Of a DNA stretch of 40,956 bases, positions 24,247-33,322 are shown one piece after another. Numbering within the stretch: the stretch's first letter is position 1; the number at the start of each line of letters is the position of its first letter. Source of the stretch: Bacteroidales bacterium UBA6445 (GTDB lineage: Bacteria > Bacteroidota > Bacteroidia > Bacteroidales > UBA932); contig DJOF01000022.1 of assembly GCA_002439585.1 (NCBI GenBank), positions 1 through 40,956 on the forward strand. The letters are read 5' to 3'. The notes beneath the pieces were generated by a model. It was given only the letters and a program-made list of their open reading frames with translations, was not told the origin of the DNA and did no database searches. The position numbers and the translations under genes were made by a program.

Positions 24247-25127
24247 AAAGTTACTGTCTTCTGATCAGCCGCAGATAGAAGGCTGTTGGCAAGACGGCTT
24301 ACCCCAAAACGAAACAAACTCTTGTCAAGCCATTCCTTACCAAGGACGGATGAGACAATTGAATAATAGCTTATGGCGTCCATCACAGAAGATATACCAC
24401 CTGCAGCCTTGAACCCGACCTTCTTACCTGTCTTGTTATAAAACAGAGAAATGCACTGGCACATGATATAGGCAGCCAAGGGAGTAGCGTTGACTTCGAC
24501 CTTACCTGTAGATGTCTTGATAAAGTCCGCTCCGGCTTCCATCGCAAGGAATGAGGCATCTGCAATAAGCTCCGGAGACTTCAGCAGACCGGTCTCAAGG
24601 ATAACCTTCAGTATTATCCTACGGCCTTTACCTACATTATCAATAGCGTCACGACAAGCACGTATCTCATTTGCTGTTGTCTGATAGTCTCCTGCAAGGA
24701 ACGAATTCAAAGCAAGGACTATATCTATCTCATCAGCACCACGTTCGACAGCCATCTCACATTCTTTAGCCTTCACCTCTATAAAACTTTGCGATGTGGG
24801 GAAACAGCCTGCAACAGCAGTAGCATGCAGGTCACTGTCTTTGCGAAGACTTGCAACTGTACCTACCAGATTAGGATACACGCACACAGAAGCGGGAAGG
24901 GGAAAGTCAGGCCAACTCTCTCGATAGGTATTCACCTTATTCATAAGCTTAGAGATACTTTCCACCGTATCAGTACTTTTCAGAGAAGTAAGATCCATAA
25001 ACGAGAAGAACTCCTTAATAAGTTCCTCTGATACCGCATTATCTATATTTTCTGCGATCAGATCTAGCGCTCTGTCAATAGCCTCGACATCCGGAGTATA
25101 TCCGTAGTTTTTCTGTATATTATCCAT
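24240..25127 (-). CDS. deoC: Deoxyribose-phosphate aldolase
   Basis: Cleaves 2-deoxyribose 5-phosphate to acetaldehyde and glyceraldehyde 3-phosphate in deoxynucleoside breakdown. 295 residues. Schiff-base lysine K204 in ADFIKTSTGK, proton-relay lysine K240 in GFKAAGG, and D135 in ADEIDIVL are all present. An N-terminal helical extension of about 45 residues makes it longer than the E. coli enzyme (259). It is the last gene of the ftsY-to-deoC group, 19 bp after the radical SAM gene. Its 3' end is part of a tandem repeat. Confidence 0.96.
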   Translation of the reverse strand: MDNIQKNYGYTPDVEAIDRALDLIAENIDNAVSEELIKEFFSFMDLTSLKSTDTVESISKLMNKVNTYRESWPDFPLPASVCVYPNLVGTVASLRKDSDLHATAVAGCFPTSQSFIEVKAKECEMAVERGADEIDIVLALNSFLAGDYQTTANEIRACRDAIDNVGKGRRIILKVILETGLLKSPELIADASFLAMEAGADFIKTSTGKVEVNATPLAAYIMCQCISLFYNKTGKKVGFKAAGGISSVMDAISYYSIVSSVLGKEWLDKSLFRFGVSRLANSLLSAADQKTVTFF

Positions 25128-25146
25128 ATCATTAACTCTTTTATTC

Positions 25147-25902
25147 TCAACCTCTTATCTGTACATTATAGCCCTCCTCAATCAAAGGAGCCACAGCCTT
25201 ACGCATCTCTTCTTCTGTCATCTTCTCAAGACCTTGCATCGGGGCTTCCCTTGCCAAAGTATAGACCATTATCTCTCTAGGCATCAGTTTCTTGACGATG
25301 GAGAGCCATGCCGCAAGCGTATCAGGCGCAGTAGAATCAAAGCCGGGAAAACGAAGGAACATTGTCTGCAGGACAAATTTACCGTCAAACTTCTTCATAT
25401 TGGAGACAATCTCCTCCACCGAATATCCTCCTGCAGGCCTGTTGATAAGCCTCGCCAGCTCATCTGTAGGGGCATCAAGCTTAAGAACCGGATTATCAAC
25501 TTTCATCAATGCACTACGGATCTCCTCCTTCCCTGTCATTGTCGCATTTGTAAGGACAGTAATCTTCGTATGCGGATAATATTTGTCTTTCATCTCAATG
25601 GCGATGTCCACCATCTCTGGAAATGATGGATTAAGAGTTGGCTCACCGTCTCCAGAAAAGGTAATGGAATCAATGTCTATCCCTAAAGTACGGCACTCTG
25701 ACAACTTATCATTCAATGCATTGCGAAGCTCAGACGGAGTAGGAAGTCTATGGTCTGCACGGCCATCCCGATTCCATCCACACTCGCAGTATACACAATC
25801 AAAATTACATAATTTGCCGTTTTCTGGCAACAGATTGATCCCTAGAGACGAGCCGAGACGCCTGCTGAATATCGGCCCAAATACTATTTTTTCCCTCAAC
25901 AT
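25147..25902 (-). CDS. Radical SAM protein
   Basis: Iron-sulfur enzyme of unknown substrate that cleaves S-adenosylmethionine. 251 residues. The cluster motif CNFDCVYC supplies C32, C36 and C39. SITFSGDGEPTLNPSF (about 78-93) is the SAM-binding GGEP-like motif (here GDGEP) seen in the Fe-S oxidoreductase group that includes small TYW1-like proteins. There is no C-terminal SPASM cysteine cluster. It begins one base after the stop of the amidohydrolase gene and ends 19 bp before deoC, so it is within the operon. The substrate is unknown to me. Confidence 0.85.
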   Translation of the reverse strand: MLREKIVFGPIFSRRLGSSLGINLLPENGKLCNFDCVYCECGWNRDGRADHRLPTPSELRNALNDKLSECRTLGIDIDSITFSGDGEPTLNPSFPEMVDIAIEMKDKYYPHTKITVLTNATMTGKEEIRSALMKVDNPVLKLDAPTDELARLINRPAGGYSVEEIVSNMKKFDGKFVLQTMFLRFPGFDSTAPDTLAAWLSIVKKLMPREIMVYTLAREAPMQGLEKMTEEEMRKAVAPLIEEGYNVQIRG

Positions 25903-25903
25903 C

Positions 25904-27097
25904 TCAGATTATCCTCTTTGACTTGCTTGCAGAGGTAAGTTTACCTTCCTCTGACATATGATCTATGAACACAAGGCCTGGAGTCAATCCCTTGGAAATA
26001 CTTCCCAACATATCAGACTTACCGAGAAAATCCGCCCCATTATATGTCGCCCATCTTATCATCTGCCCAAGGGGAATACCTACAAAATTCTCTTGAAGAC
26101 AATACAGTTCCCTTATCATATCAAGGTCATCATTGCTTGACAGAGAGTCTGTCCCGACGGTAAGAGAGATACCGCAAGAACGCAACATATCAACCGGAGG
26201 CAGAGTATTGTGAATAAATATATTGGAGCACGGGCAAAGAGCTATATAAGGATGTGCCAAGGTCTTCTTTGCAGCTTCAACGCCACACTCCGTCATGCAT
26301 ACCTCATGAACAAGCAGGACATGTCCGTCAACAGGAACTTGACTTACAGCCTTAAGCCTCTCAAGAAAATACTCAAGGGAAGAAGTACCTGTAACAGGAG
26401 GCATTGTCATGCCGGCACGCTTCCTGTTATCATACATCGGACCACGCCCGTACATCATCATGTCTTCTTCTTCCTGACTTTCCTCACTGTGATAAGACAA
26501 ATATCCAGACTGGAGTGCAAGAGCCGAAACTTCTTCTAACAACTTCGTACTCATGGTATAGCATGCATGAGGAGTCGGCGCAGCATCAAGCCCGACCTCA
26601 CTTGCTTCCACCTGTAAAGCTTTGACTGACTGTATTATCCTATCACAATCCTGAGGCTCCGTGCCAAATACCTCAAGAAAGGTTCTGGTATACATAGGAG
26701 AAACTGCTTTAGCTCCGAAAGACTCGTTGCAATTGCTTATGTCTGCCATAGCAGATATACCTCTCTCCCACATGATATCCAACCACTTACGGGCATCATC
26801 CATCCTCTCTTTGCGAGAAGATGTGTCTCGCATGGCATTGATCTGGTCGATAAAACCTGCCATACCGGTGCCTTTACTGAATTTTCCTTTCAGATAAGAC
26901 AATTCCAAATGACAATGAGAATTCACGAATCCAGGCACAATAGCGCCATCAAAGTACTCGTCAAAGGTGTCGTCTTTACTGATCTTACCAATCCTGATGA
27001 CTTTATTGCCTTCAGATTCATCTATCTCAACAAAAGAATCCATCATCGGGACGGAAGAACGTCCGTCATATATATATTTTGCCCCTATCTTTCTCAT
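25904..27097 (-). CDS. Amidohydrolase, aminodeoxyfutalosine deaminase-like
   Basis: Metal-dependent hydrolase of the TrzN/AtzB/MqnX-like amidohydrolase group. 397 residues. The metal site is complete: H61-x-H63 in NSHCHLELS, H203 in SYHSEES, H264 in LLVHEVC and D316 in VGTDSLSSN. The NxHxHLELS and HSEES...E patterns resemble aminodeoxyfutalosine deaminases of menaquinone synthesis. No other mqn gene is in the window and many Bacteroidales use the Men route instead, so the substrate is open. The start overlaps the DUF4296 stop as ATGA. Confidence 0.8.
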   Translation of the reverse strand: MRKIGAKYIYDGRSSVPMMDSFVEIDESEGNKVIRIGKISKDDTFDEYFDGAIVPGFVNSHCHLELSYLKGKFSKGTGMAGFIDQINAMRDTSSRKERMDDARKWLDIMWERGISAMADISNCNESFGAKAVSPMYTRTFLEVFGTEPQDCDRIIQSVKALQVEASEVGLDAAPTPHACYTMSTKLLEEVSALALQSGYLSYHSEESQEEEDMMMYGRGPMYDNRKRAGMTMPPVTGTSSLEYFLERLKAVSQVPVDGHVLLVHEVCMTECGVEAAKKTLAHPYIALCPCSNIFIHNTLPPVDMLRSCGISLTVGTDSLSSNDDLDMIRELYCLQENFVGIPLGQMIRWATYNGADFLGKSDMLGSISKGLTPGLVFIDHMSEEGKLTSASKSKRII

Positions 27098-27753
27098 TTG
27101 CGTCTAAGTATCCCGTCTTTCAACATTCTTATCTTTCCATCAGGTGCTGTCCTCAATAGATTCAATGAGGCTGGGCTACTTTCCCTATAAGCTGATTCAA
27201 TATTGCGGACAGAGTCCAATTGTGACAATGTGATAAAAGAAGGACCTGTAAAAATAGTGTCAGGCAACACAGCATCAACAACGAACAAGCCTGACGAATC
27301 ACGATTGACATTCACGGTATCTATCCTCAAGGAATCATTCCGGATTCCGAAATACACAGGAGCTCTCCTGAATGTCATGGCCTCAATTGCCTTCCTGATG
27401 CTGTCAGCCTTTTCCTCTCTACGCAACACAGCACGAAGTTCGATAACCCTTGCATCAAGGATATTCCTGGAAGCCTCGAATACCTTGGCGAAACGCTCAG
27501 GATCTTCCATATAATGTCCGACACTCTTCAGATAATCCTCCCTGTCATAACCATATTTTGCCAAGACAGGCTCATAAAAAAGAGTAGTATCGGCTATCCT
27601 TGTCAATTCGGCATCAGACCTTACCTTCTGGTCCGCAAGGAACATATCTGCATATACCTCTGCAAACTTGTCGGCAGGTATGACTTTCGACCTGATGCAA
27701 GAAAGCAGAGAAAGGGACGCCAAAGTAAGGCCGATATGGCACAACAAGCGCAT
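27094..27753 (-). CDS. DUF4296 lipoprotein
   Basis: Function unknown; matches the Bacteroidetes DUF4296 family. 219 residues. The lipoprotein signal ends LLSC with Cys19. The mature part begins with the family's VIPADKFAEVYADMFLADQ segment, followed by YEPVLAKYGYDREDYLKSVGHYMEDPERFAKVF and a helical, charged stretch. The C-terminal third (about 130-219) is not in the core domain. It sits 3 bp after pheT and overlaps the amidohydrolase start by four bases. Confidence 0.85.
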   Translation of the reverse strand: MRLLCHIGLTLASLSLLSCIRSKVIPADKFAEVYADMFLADQKVRSDAELTRIADTTLFYEPVLAKYGYDREDYLKSVGHYMEDPERFAKVFEASRNILDARVIELRAVLRREEKADSIRKAIEAMTFRRAPVYFGIRNDSLRIDTVNVNRDSSGLFVVDAVLPDTIFTGPSFITLSQLDSVRNIESAYRESSPASLNLLRTAPDGKIRMLKDGILRRK

Positions 27754-27756
27754 CTT

Positions 27757-30201
27757 CTACCTCAATGTTGCCCCGAAAGCATTCTGGAATGTAGACAGAA
27801 TCCTCTCCATAGCCTTTTCGGTCTCAGTATCCGTCAATGTCTTGTCCGGATCCTGGAATACAAAGTTAATGGCGTATTGCTTCTTCCCTTCCGGAATTTT
27901 GTCTCCGCGGTACACGTCAAAGAGAGTTACCTGCTTGAGAATCTTCTTCACGGCCTTACGTGCAGCCTTCTCCATATCTGCATACGAGACAGACTCGTCA
28001 ACAAGCACAGCAAGATCCCTGCGGACTTCCGGAAATCTCGGCAACTCCGAGAATCTGACCTTAACTCTCGATACCAACTTGAGAAGCACTGGCCATGAAA
28101 GTTCTGCTGCGAACACAGGCTGCCTTATGCCAAAGGTGGATGTGATCGAAGGAGATACTGTACCAAGAACCGCAAATCTCTCATGAGTTCCAGGAAGAGA
28201 GTATGTAATACCCTCCGAGAATATGTCTTCAGGTGCACTTCCTGTCTCCATTGTCAGCAGGTCGATAGCATACCTTGCACACAGCTGCTCGAAATAACCT
28301 TTAAGCAAGAAATAGCTACCTTTTGTCGCTGTCCCACTCCATGACTTTGCAGATGGACCAGTCAGGAAAAGTGCAAAACACTGATGCTCTTCATACGAAG
28401 CGAGTGTCTTGCCATCAGCCTCAGGAAGAAGCCTGTAGACTGATCCGTATTCAAAAGTACGCAGTGAGGTAACTTGCCTGTTAATATTGTATGCTATAAC
28501 CTCCAATCCACCGAAAAGCAGAGTCTGACGCATCACATTAAGGTCAGAACTTAACGGATTGACGATATGAACGCATTCTGACTCCGGTAATGTCTTGAGC
28601 TTTGAGTAATATGCACTCTTTGTGAGCGAGTTGTTCATCGTCTCCACAAAACCGTCAGCAGCTAGGAAATTGGATATGTAGTTCCTTGTAGACTCCGGAT
28701 CCGGGTCAGGAGTAGTTCCTACAGACATCTTCATATGGTGCGGAAGTTCCACATTATTGTAACCATATATTCGCAGGATCTCCTCTACAACATCACATTC
28801 GCGGCACACGTCTACCATATAAGTAGGTGCTGCAACCTTTGCTCCTGATGGAGTTCTCTCAAGGAAATCATACTGAAGCCAAGTAAGGATGTTCTCGATT
28901 GTATCATGACCTATTTTCTTACCTATAAAGGCTTCTATCCTATCATAGTCAAGTTCTATCAACTTCTTCTGAACAGGAGTTGCACAGACTCTGCGGATAT
29001 TTCCTGATATATGACCACCTGCTATCTCCATTATCAACTGTGCAGCACGCTTGAGAGCGAACGGAACAGCCCCAGGATCTCCTCCTCTCTCAAATCTGAA
29101 CGAGGCATCGGTCTGTATGCCTTGCAACTTGGATGTCTTACGTATAGAGCCCGGATCGAACCAAGCGCTCTCAATGAAGACAGAAGTTGTCTGCGCAGAG
29201 ACTCCCGAATCCTTACCGCCAAGCACTCCTGCAATGCACAGAGGCCTATTTTCGTCTGCTATAACAATGTCAGTAGAGTGGAGAGTACGCACTATTCCGT
29301 CGAGTGTCTCGAGCCTCTCGCCTTCCTCTGCACGTCTTACGATCACCCTACCGCCACTCACCATGCCGGCATCGAACGTATGAAGCGGCTGTCCTGTCTC
29401 AAAGAGAACGAAATTGGAAATATCCACGATATTGTCCACGGGACGAAGTCCTATTGAGAGCAGTCTCTTCTGAAGCCATTCAGGAGAAGTAGCGACCCTA
29501 ACTCCGTCTACTGTAACTCCTTCATACAACGGAGCAGCCTCTGGATCACGCACTTCCACGTCAAGACCTGCATTATCCTCTGGGGCTGAAAAGCCAGAGA
29601 CATCAGGATATATAAGTTCGCAATCTATGCCGTTCTGTCTTAAATATGCATACAGATCTCTTGCTACACCTATATGAGATGAAGCATCGACGCGGTTAGC
29701 GGTGATCTCGTATTCTATAACGGCATCGCTCTGAAGATGCAAGTATTCCTTGGCAGGAGTACCTACAACCGCTTCTGCCGGCAGTACCTTTATCCCCGCG
29801 TGGTCACTTCCAATACCAAGCTCATCTTCAGCGCAGATCATGCCGAAAGACTCTACACCCCTTATCTTTGACTTCTTGATCTTGAAATCTCCGGGAAGTA
29901 GGGCACCAAGCCTTGCAAAAAGGACTTTCTGACCTGCAGCAACATTAGGTGCACCACAAACAACGGTTAGAGATTCCCCACTCCCATCATTTACCTTTGT
30001 TATATGTAGATGATCGGAATTGGGATGAGCTCCGCATTCAAGGACTTCTGCCACAACAACACCGGCAAGTCCTCCTGGGATCTCCTCCTGCTCTGTTACA
30101 GAGTCTACCTCTATACCTATCGAGGTCATCGCATCCGCCACTTGATGTGGAGTCAGATCACACTTGAGATAATTCTTAAGCCAACTGTATGATAGTTTCA
30201 T
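27757..30201 (-). CDS. pheT: Phenylalanine-tRNA ligase beta subunit
   Basis: Beta chain of the alpha2beta2 enzyme charging tRNA-Phe; it recognises tRNA and edits mischarged Tyr-tRNA. 814 residues, full length. Visible domains: start motif MKLSYSWLKNYL, the EMAP-type tRNA-binding domain (about 40-150), B3/B4 editing domain (about 205-395), B5 (about 400-480), and the C-terminal ferredoxin-like anticodon-binding domain (about 715-814, from SELPRFPEVRRDLAVLVDE). The alpha subunit pheS is not in the window. It starts 8 bp after ftsY. Confidence 0.97.
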   Translation of the reverse strand: MKLSYSWLKNYLKCDLTPHQVADAMTSIGIEVDSVTEQEEIPGGLAGVVVAEVLECGAHPNSDHLHITKVNDGSGESLTVVCGAPNVAAGQKVLFARLGALLPGDFKIKKSKIRGVESFGMICAEDELGIGSDHAGIKVLPAEAVVGTPAKEYLHLQSDAVIEYEITANRVDASSHIGVARDLYAYLRQNGIDCELIYPDVSGFSAPEDNAGLDVEVRDPEAAPLYEGVTVDGVRVATSPEWLQKRLLSIGLRPVDNIVDISNFVLFETGQPLHTFDAGMVSGGRVIVRRAEEGERLETLDGIVRTLHSTDIVIADENRPLCIAGVLGGKDSGVSAQTTSVFIESAWFDPGSIRKTSKLQGIQTDASFRFERGGDPGAVPFALKRAAQLIMEIAGGHISGNIRRVCATPVQKKLIELDYDRIEAFIGKKIGHDTIENILTWLQYDFLERTPSGAKVAAPTYMVDVCRECDVVEEILRIYGYNNVELPHHMKMSVGTTPDPDPESTRNYISNFLAADGFVETMNNSLTKSAYYSKLKTLPESECVHIVNPLSSDLNVMRQTLLFGGLEVIAYNINRQVTSLRTFEYGSVYRLLPEADGKTLASYEEHQCFALFLTGPSAKSWSGTATKGSYFLLKGYFEQLCARYAIDLLTMETGSAPEDIFSEGITYSLPGTHERFAVLGTVSPSITSTFGIRQPVFAAELSWPVLLKLVSRVKVRFSELPRFPEVRRDLAVLVDESVSYADMEKAARKAVKKILKQVTLFDVYRGDKIPEGKKQYAINFVFQDPDKTLTDTETEKAMERILSTFQNAFGATLR

Positions 30202-30209
30202 AACTGAAT

Positions 30210-31145
30210 TTATTTACTTATATCTTCAGGATTGAACAGGGAAGCCGCAAATTCCTTACGGTCAAATACCTTAAGATCGTCAACTCCTTCCCCTATGCCA
30301 ATATATCTCACTGGTATCCGTAGTTGGTCTACAATACCGATGACAACTCCGCCCTTGGCCGAACCGTCAAGTTTTGTAACGGCAAGAGAAGTAACGTCTG
30401 TTGCCTTAGAGAACTCGACTGCCTGATGAAATGCATTTTGGCCTGTAGAACCATCCAAGACAAGAAGGACCTCGTGCGGTGCATCAGGAATTACTTTCCT
30501 TATGACATTGCGGATCTTTGTCAATTCATTCATGAGATTGACTCTATTGTGCAAACGTCCGGCCGTATCGATAAGGACAACGTCTGCATCTTTTGCAACT
30601 GCAGAGCGAACTGTATCATAAGCTACAGATGCCGGATCAGATCCCATTTCCTGCCTCACGAGAGGGACTCCCGCTCTATCCGCCCATATCTGAAGTTGGT
30701 CCACAGCAGCGGCTCGAAAAGTATCGGCAGCTCCAAGAACGACTTTCTTACCTTGCTTACAGAACATTGATGCAAGCTTGCCGATAGTTGTCGTTTTCCC
30801 TACACCGTTGACTCCGACAACCAAAATAACGAAAGGATGATGGCTGTCAAGTTCAAAGCCTCCATCTCTAACGGAATTGCTGTCAGTCTGAAGAAGACGG
30901 GCAATCTCATCGCGAAGCATATCGACGAGCTCATTCACCGACATATACTTGTCATGGCTGACACGCTCCTCAAGATTATCTATTATCTTCAAAGTAGTCT
31001 CTACACCCATATCTGAAGAGACCAACGCCTCTTCAATTGCATCAAGGACATCATCGTCAACCTTGGATTTCCCGACAATGGCTCTGGAAAGCCTGCCAAA
31101 GAAACTCTCATTTGTCTTTCGTACCCCTTTATCGAAAATTCCCAT
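30210..31145 (-). CDS. ftsY: Signal recognition particle receptor FtsY
   Basis: GTPase that docks SRP-bound ribosomes at the inner membrane. 311 residues: a short helical N domain (about 1-85) followed by the G domain. Motifs: GVNGVGKTTT (111-120), DTFRAAA (141-147), DTAGR (193-197) and TKLDGSAKGG (257-266). The long acidic A domain of E. coli FtsY is absent, as in many Bacteroidetes. Its promoter overlaps the terminator of the preceding ribosomal gene group, and it leads the group running to deoC. Confidence 0.97.
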   Translation of the reverse strand: MGIFDKGVRKTNESFFGRLSRAIVGKSKVDDDVLDAIEEALVSSDMGVETTLKIIDNLEERVSHDKYMSVNELVDMLRDEIARLLQTDSNSVRDGGFELDSHHPFVILVVGVNGVGKTTTIGKLASMFCKQGKKVVLGAADTFRAAAVDQLQIWADRAGVPLVRQEMGSDPASVAYDTVRSAVAKDADVVLIDTAGRLHNRVNLMNELTKIRNVIRKVIPDAPHEVLLVLDGSTGQNAFHQAVEFSKATDVTSLAVTKLDGSAKGGVVIGIVDQLRIPVRYIGIGEGVDDLKVFDRKEFAASLFNPEDISK

Positions 31146-31167
31146 AATTGCGGATATCAGTAGAACA

Positions 31168-31199
31168 CAAAATTACTAAAAAAGGCAGAGCAATACAAA
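31168..31199 (-). promoter_or_regulatory. ftsY promoter overlapping a terminator
   Basis: On the minus strand TTTG (31199-31196), 20 bp, then TAATTTTG (31175-31168), a full consensus match 22 bp before the ftsY ATG. The -33 TTTG lies in the loop of the terminator hairpin of the upstream operon. Confidence 0.8.
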
Positions 31200-31209
31200 C
31201 CGCTCTGCC
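31178..31209 (-). terminator. Terminator of rpmB-rpmG-DUF4295
   Basis: On the minus strand GGCAGAGC (31209-31202) and GCTCTGCC (31191-31184) form a perfect 8-bp stem with a 10-nt loop, followed by TTTTTT (31183-31178). It ends 57 bp past the DUF4295 stop. Confidence 0.9.
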
Positions 31210-31266
31210 ATTCATAATATCTTGACTGCTTACAGAATCAACGTAATATGATCTGCTTTAAGCAAC

Positions 31267-31425
31267 TTACTTCTTATCGAAGAACTCTTTTTCTTTGCCG
31301 GCATCAACAAACTGCTCAACAAAAACATAAGCACCAGTCTTAGGAGACTTATCCATCCTGATGCACTTTACAATACTTCTTGCACCGGCCTTTGCCGCGA
31401 AGGTTGCAACTGCTTTCTTTGCCAT
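31267..31425 (-). CDS. DUF4295 family small basic protein
   Basis: 52-residue protein beginning MAKKAVATFAAKAGARSIVK and ending KEKEFFDKK. This family is found almost only in Bacteroidetes, in this position after L28 and L33, which suggests a ribosome-associated role (inference from context). Basic, with no membrane segment. It lies 16 bp after rpmG and is followed by a strong terminator. Confidence 0.93.
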   Translation of the reverse strand: MAKKAVATFAAKAGARSIVKCIRMDKSPKTGAYVFVEQFVDAGKEKEFFDKK

Positions 31426-31441
31426 AATTCCTTACTCCTTA

Positions 31442-31630
31442 TTACTTTATCTCACGATGAAGAGTCACTTTATGCAGGAAAGGATTGTATTTCCTACGCT
31501 CAAGACGCTCGGTCGTATTCTTCTTGTTCTTTGTGGTGATGTACCTTGACATTCCGGGTACTCCGCTCTCTTTCTGCTCGGTGCACTCGAGAATAACCTG
31601 CACCCTGTTTCCTTTAGCTTTCTTTGCCAT
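31442..31630 (-). CDS. rpmG: 50S ribosomal protein L33
   Basis: Small large-subunit ribosomal protein, 62 residues. Family motifs RVQVILECTEQKESG, SRYITTKNKKNT and ERLERRKYNPFLHKVTLHREIK are complete. Only one cysteine remains, so this is the zinc-free form lacking the paired CxxC motifs. It lies 11 bp after rpmB. Confidence 0.97.
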   Translation of the reverse strand: MAKKAKGNRVQVILECTEQKESGVPGMSRYITTKNKKNTTERLERRKYNPFLHKVTLHREIK

Positions 31631-31641
31631 AATCCAATAAC

Positions 31642-31884
31642 TTAAACAAGGTTAATAAATCCCTTCTTCTGTGCGTCACGGATGGTCTTCTCAAGACCGT
31701 TCTTCTCAATGTTCCTGATACCTTTGCAAGATACCTTGAGTGTGACAAACCTTTTCTCTGACTCGAGCCAGAACCTCTTATTCTTGAGGTTCAGAGAGAA
31801 CTCTCTCTTGGTACGCAACTTTGAATGAGAGACATTGTTGCCTATCATCCTCTTGCGACCTGTTACTTGACAAACCTTTGCCAT
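31642..31884 (-). CDS. rpmB: 50S ribosomal protein L28
   Basis: Large-subunit ribosomal protein, 80 residues: MAKVCQVTGRKRMIGNNVSHS at the start, then the basic core ...KRFWLESEKRFVTLKVSCKGIRNIEKNGL. VCQVTG replaces the CxxC of zinc-binding forms. First gene of rpmB-rpmG-DUF4295. A possible promoter (CTTG, 20 bp, GATATTTG, 31961-31930) lies 45 bp upstream. Confidence 0.97.
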   Translation of the reverse strand: MAKVCQVTGRKRMIGNNVSHSKLRTKREFSLNLKNKRFWLESEKRFVTLKVSCKGIRNIEKNGLEKTIRDAQKKGFINLV

Positions 31885-31929
31885 ATTGTATTACTTTTTA
31901 ATTTCTTGAATAAAAACTTGTATGGGTTG

Positions 31930-31961
31930 CAAATATCGCGTTAAATTTCCTTAATTCCAAG
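31930..31961 (-). promoter_or_regulatory. Candidate rpmB promoter
   Basis: On the minus strand CTTG (31961-31958), 20 bp, GATATTTG (31937-31930): one mismatch to TAnnTTTG. Confidence 0.5.
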
Positions 31962-31962
31962 A

Positions 31963-33312
31963 TTATACAGGTTTGAAGAACCTCTTCCATCTGATATTCA
32001 AAGGGAAATTCTTGTTCTTGTCAATCGAAAGCCATATGAGAGCCGGACGGCCTACTATATGGTCTTCTGGAACAAACCCCCAATATCTTGAATCAAGGGA
32101 ATTGTGTCGGTTGTCACCCATCATAAAATAATAATCCTGCTTGAAAGTATATTCATCGCTACGCTCTCCATTGATATAAATACCACCGTCAGAACCTTGG
32201 CAAATGTCATTATGTTCATAAACAGCGATAATCCTCTCATATAGGGCGAAATTGTCAGGAGTCAACTTTACTGTCACGCCTTGCTTTGGCACCCAAATAG
32301 GTCCATAATTGTCCCTAGTCCAGTGAAAACTCTCCTTGTAAGGGAAAAGCATCAGATACGAATCTGGATAGTCAGGAGGATAAACATCAATATTCTCCTC
32401 TACAGACACGACATTGGAACATGCACGTACTTTCTCAAGTTTATCCTTTGTAAGAGGCATGGAGACATATCCCGGAAGAGCCGGATCGAAGGCATTGTAG
32501 TCACTCCAGTTGAGATCGAGACCCTCAAGAATAGTCCTGTTAATCTCGCTCCCGTCAGTCTTCACATCATATGTAGACTGCAGACCGGGGTACTGCTCCT
32601 GTGCCTGAGAACCGATATATACCCTACCGTCTCTTACCGACAACGTATCTCCAGCAATAGCCACACATCTCTTGACATAATGGTCTTTCTTGTCCGATGG
32701 CCTCACAATTACCGGCCCGTATGACTTGAGGGTGTAGTCCCTTCCGTAAAAACGGGAGAGGGTGTAATAATCATCTGCCGGAGCTTTGGCTAATACTGTA
32801 TCGCCGTTTGGAAAACCGAATACCACGTAATCACCTCTTCTTACATTTCTGAATCCCTTAAGTCTCCTGTACTCATTATGTATGAGGGTAGAATATGATT
32901 CTTTTCCAAAGAAGACATTGTGGGTAAAAGGAATAGTCAGAGGTGTCTCTGGTATCCTTGGTCCGAAAGTTAGCTTGCTGACAAAAAGATGATCACCTGT
33001 GAGCAATGAACTTTCCATCGATGACGAGGGGATCTTGAACGCCTGGAAGAAGAATATATTGATGAATGTCACAAAGACTACCGCGAAGATAATAGCATCG
33101 AGCCAGTCCAAGAACGCATTTCTTTTCTCACCTTCCTTGTAATATTTCTTCCAAAACAGCCATTTCACCTTGCGCGTGATATGGTGATCGAAGATTACTA
33201 CAAGGCCAAGAAGAAACCAATAATTTCCCAACCAGATGACCCACAGCAGATAAAGGAGCGACCAAAAGACTAGTCTCACCCATTTGTTGTGGTATAGTTC
33301 CCTTACGTTCAT
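31963..33312 (-). CDS. lepB: Signal peptidase I
   Basis: Inner-membrane serine protease that removes signal peptides from exported proteins. 449 residues, larger than E. coli LepB (324) as is common in Bacteroidetes. N-terminal membrane segments occupy about 13-42 and 70-90. Catalytic Ser98 lies in IPSSSMESSL and catalytic Lys214 in YVKRCVAIAGD. The box-E motif MGDNRHNSLDSRYWGFV comes near the C-terminus. It starts 10 bp after rplT, so it is probably expressed with the thrS-infC ribosomal group. Confidence 0.96.
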   Translation of the reverse strand: MNVRELYHNKWVRLVFWSLLYLLWVIWLGNYWFLLGLVVIFDHHITRKVKWLFWKKYYKEGEKRNAFLDWLDAIIFAVVFVTFINIFFFQAFKIPSSSMESSLLTGDHLFVSKLTFGPRIPETPLTIPFTHNVFFGKESYSTLIHNEYRRLKGFRNVRRGDYVVFGFPNGDTVLAKAPADDYYTLSRFYGRDYTLKSYGPVIVRPSDKKDHYVKRCVAIAGDTLSVRDGRVYIGSQAQEQYPGLQSTYDVKTDGSEINRTILEGLDLNWSDYNAFDPALPGYVSMPLTKDKLEKVRACSNVVSVEENIDVYPPDYPDSYLMLFPYKESFHWTRDNYGPIWVPKQGVTVKLTPDNFALYERIIAVYEHNDICQGSDGGIYINGERSDEYTFKQDYYFMMGDNRHNSLDSRYWGFVPEDHIVGRPALIWLSIDKNKNFPLNIRWKRFFKPV

Positions 33313-33322
33313 CTGACGGACA

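Noticed and set aside
31442..31630. Truncated or broken L33 because of missing cysteines
   Set aside because: The protein is full length; zinc-free L33 forms are normal.
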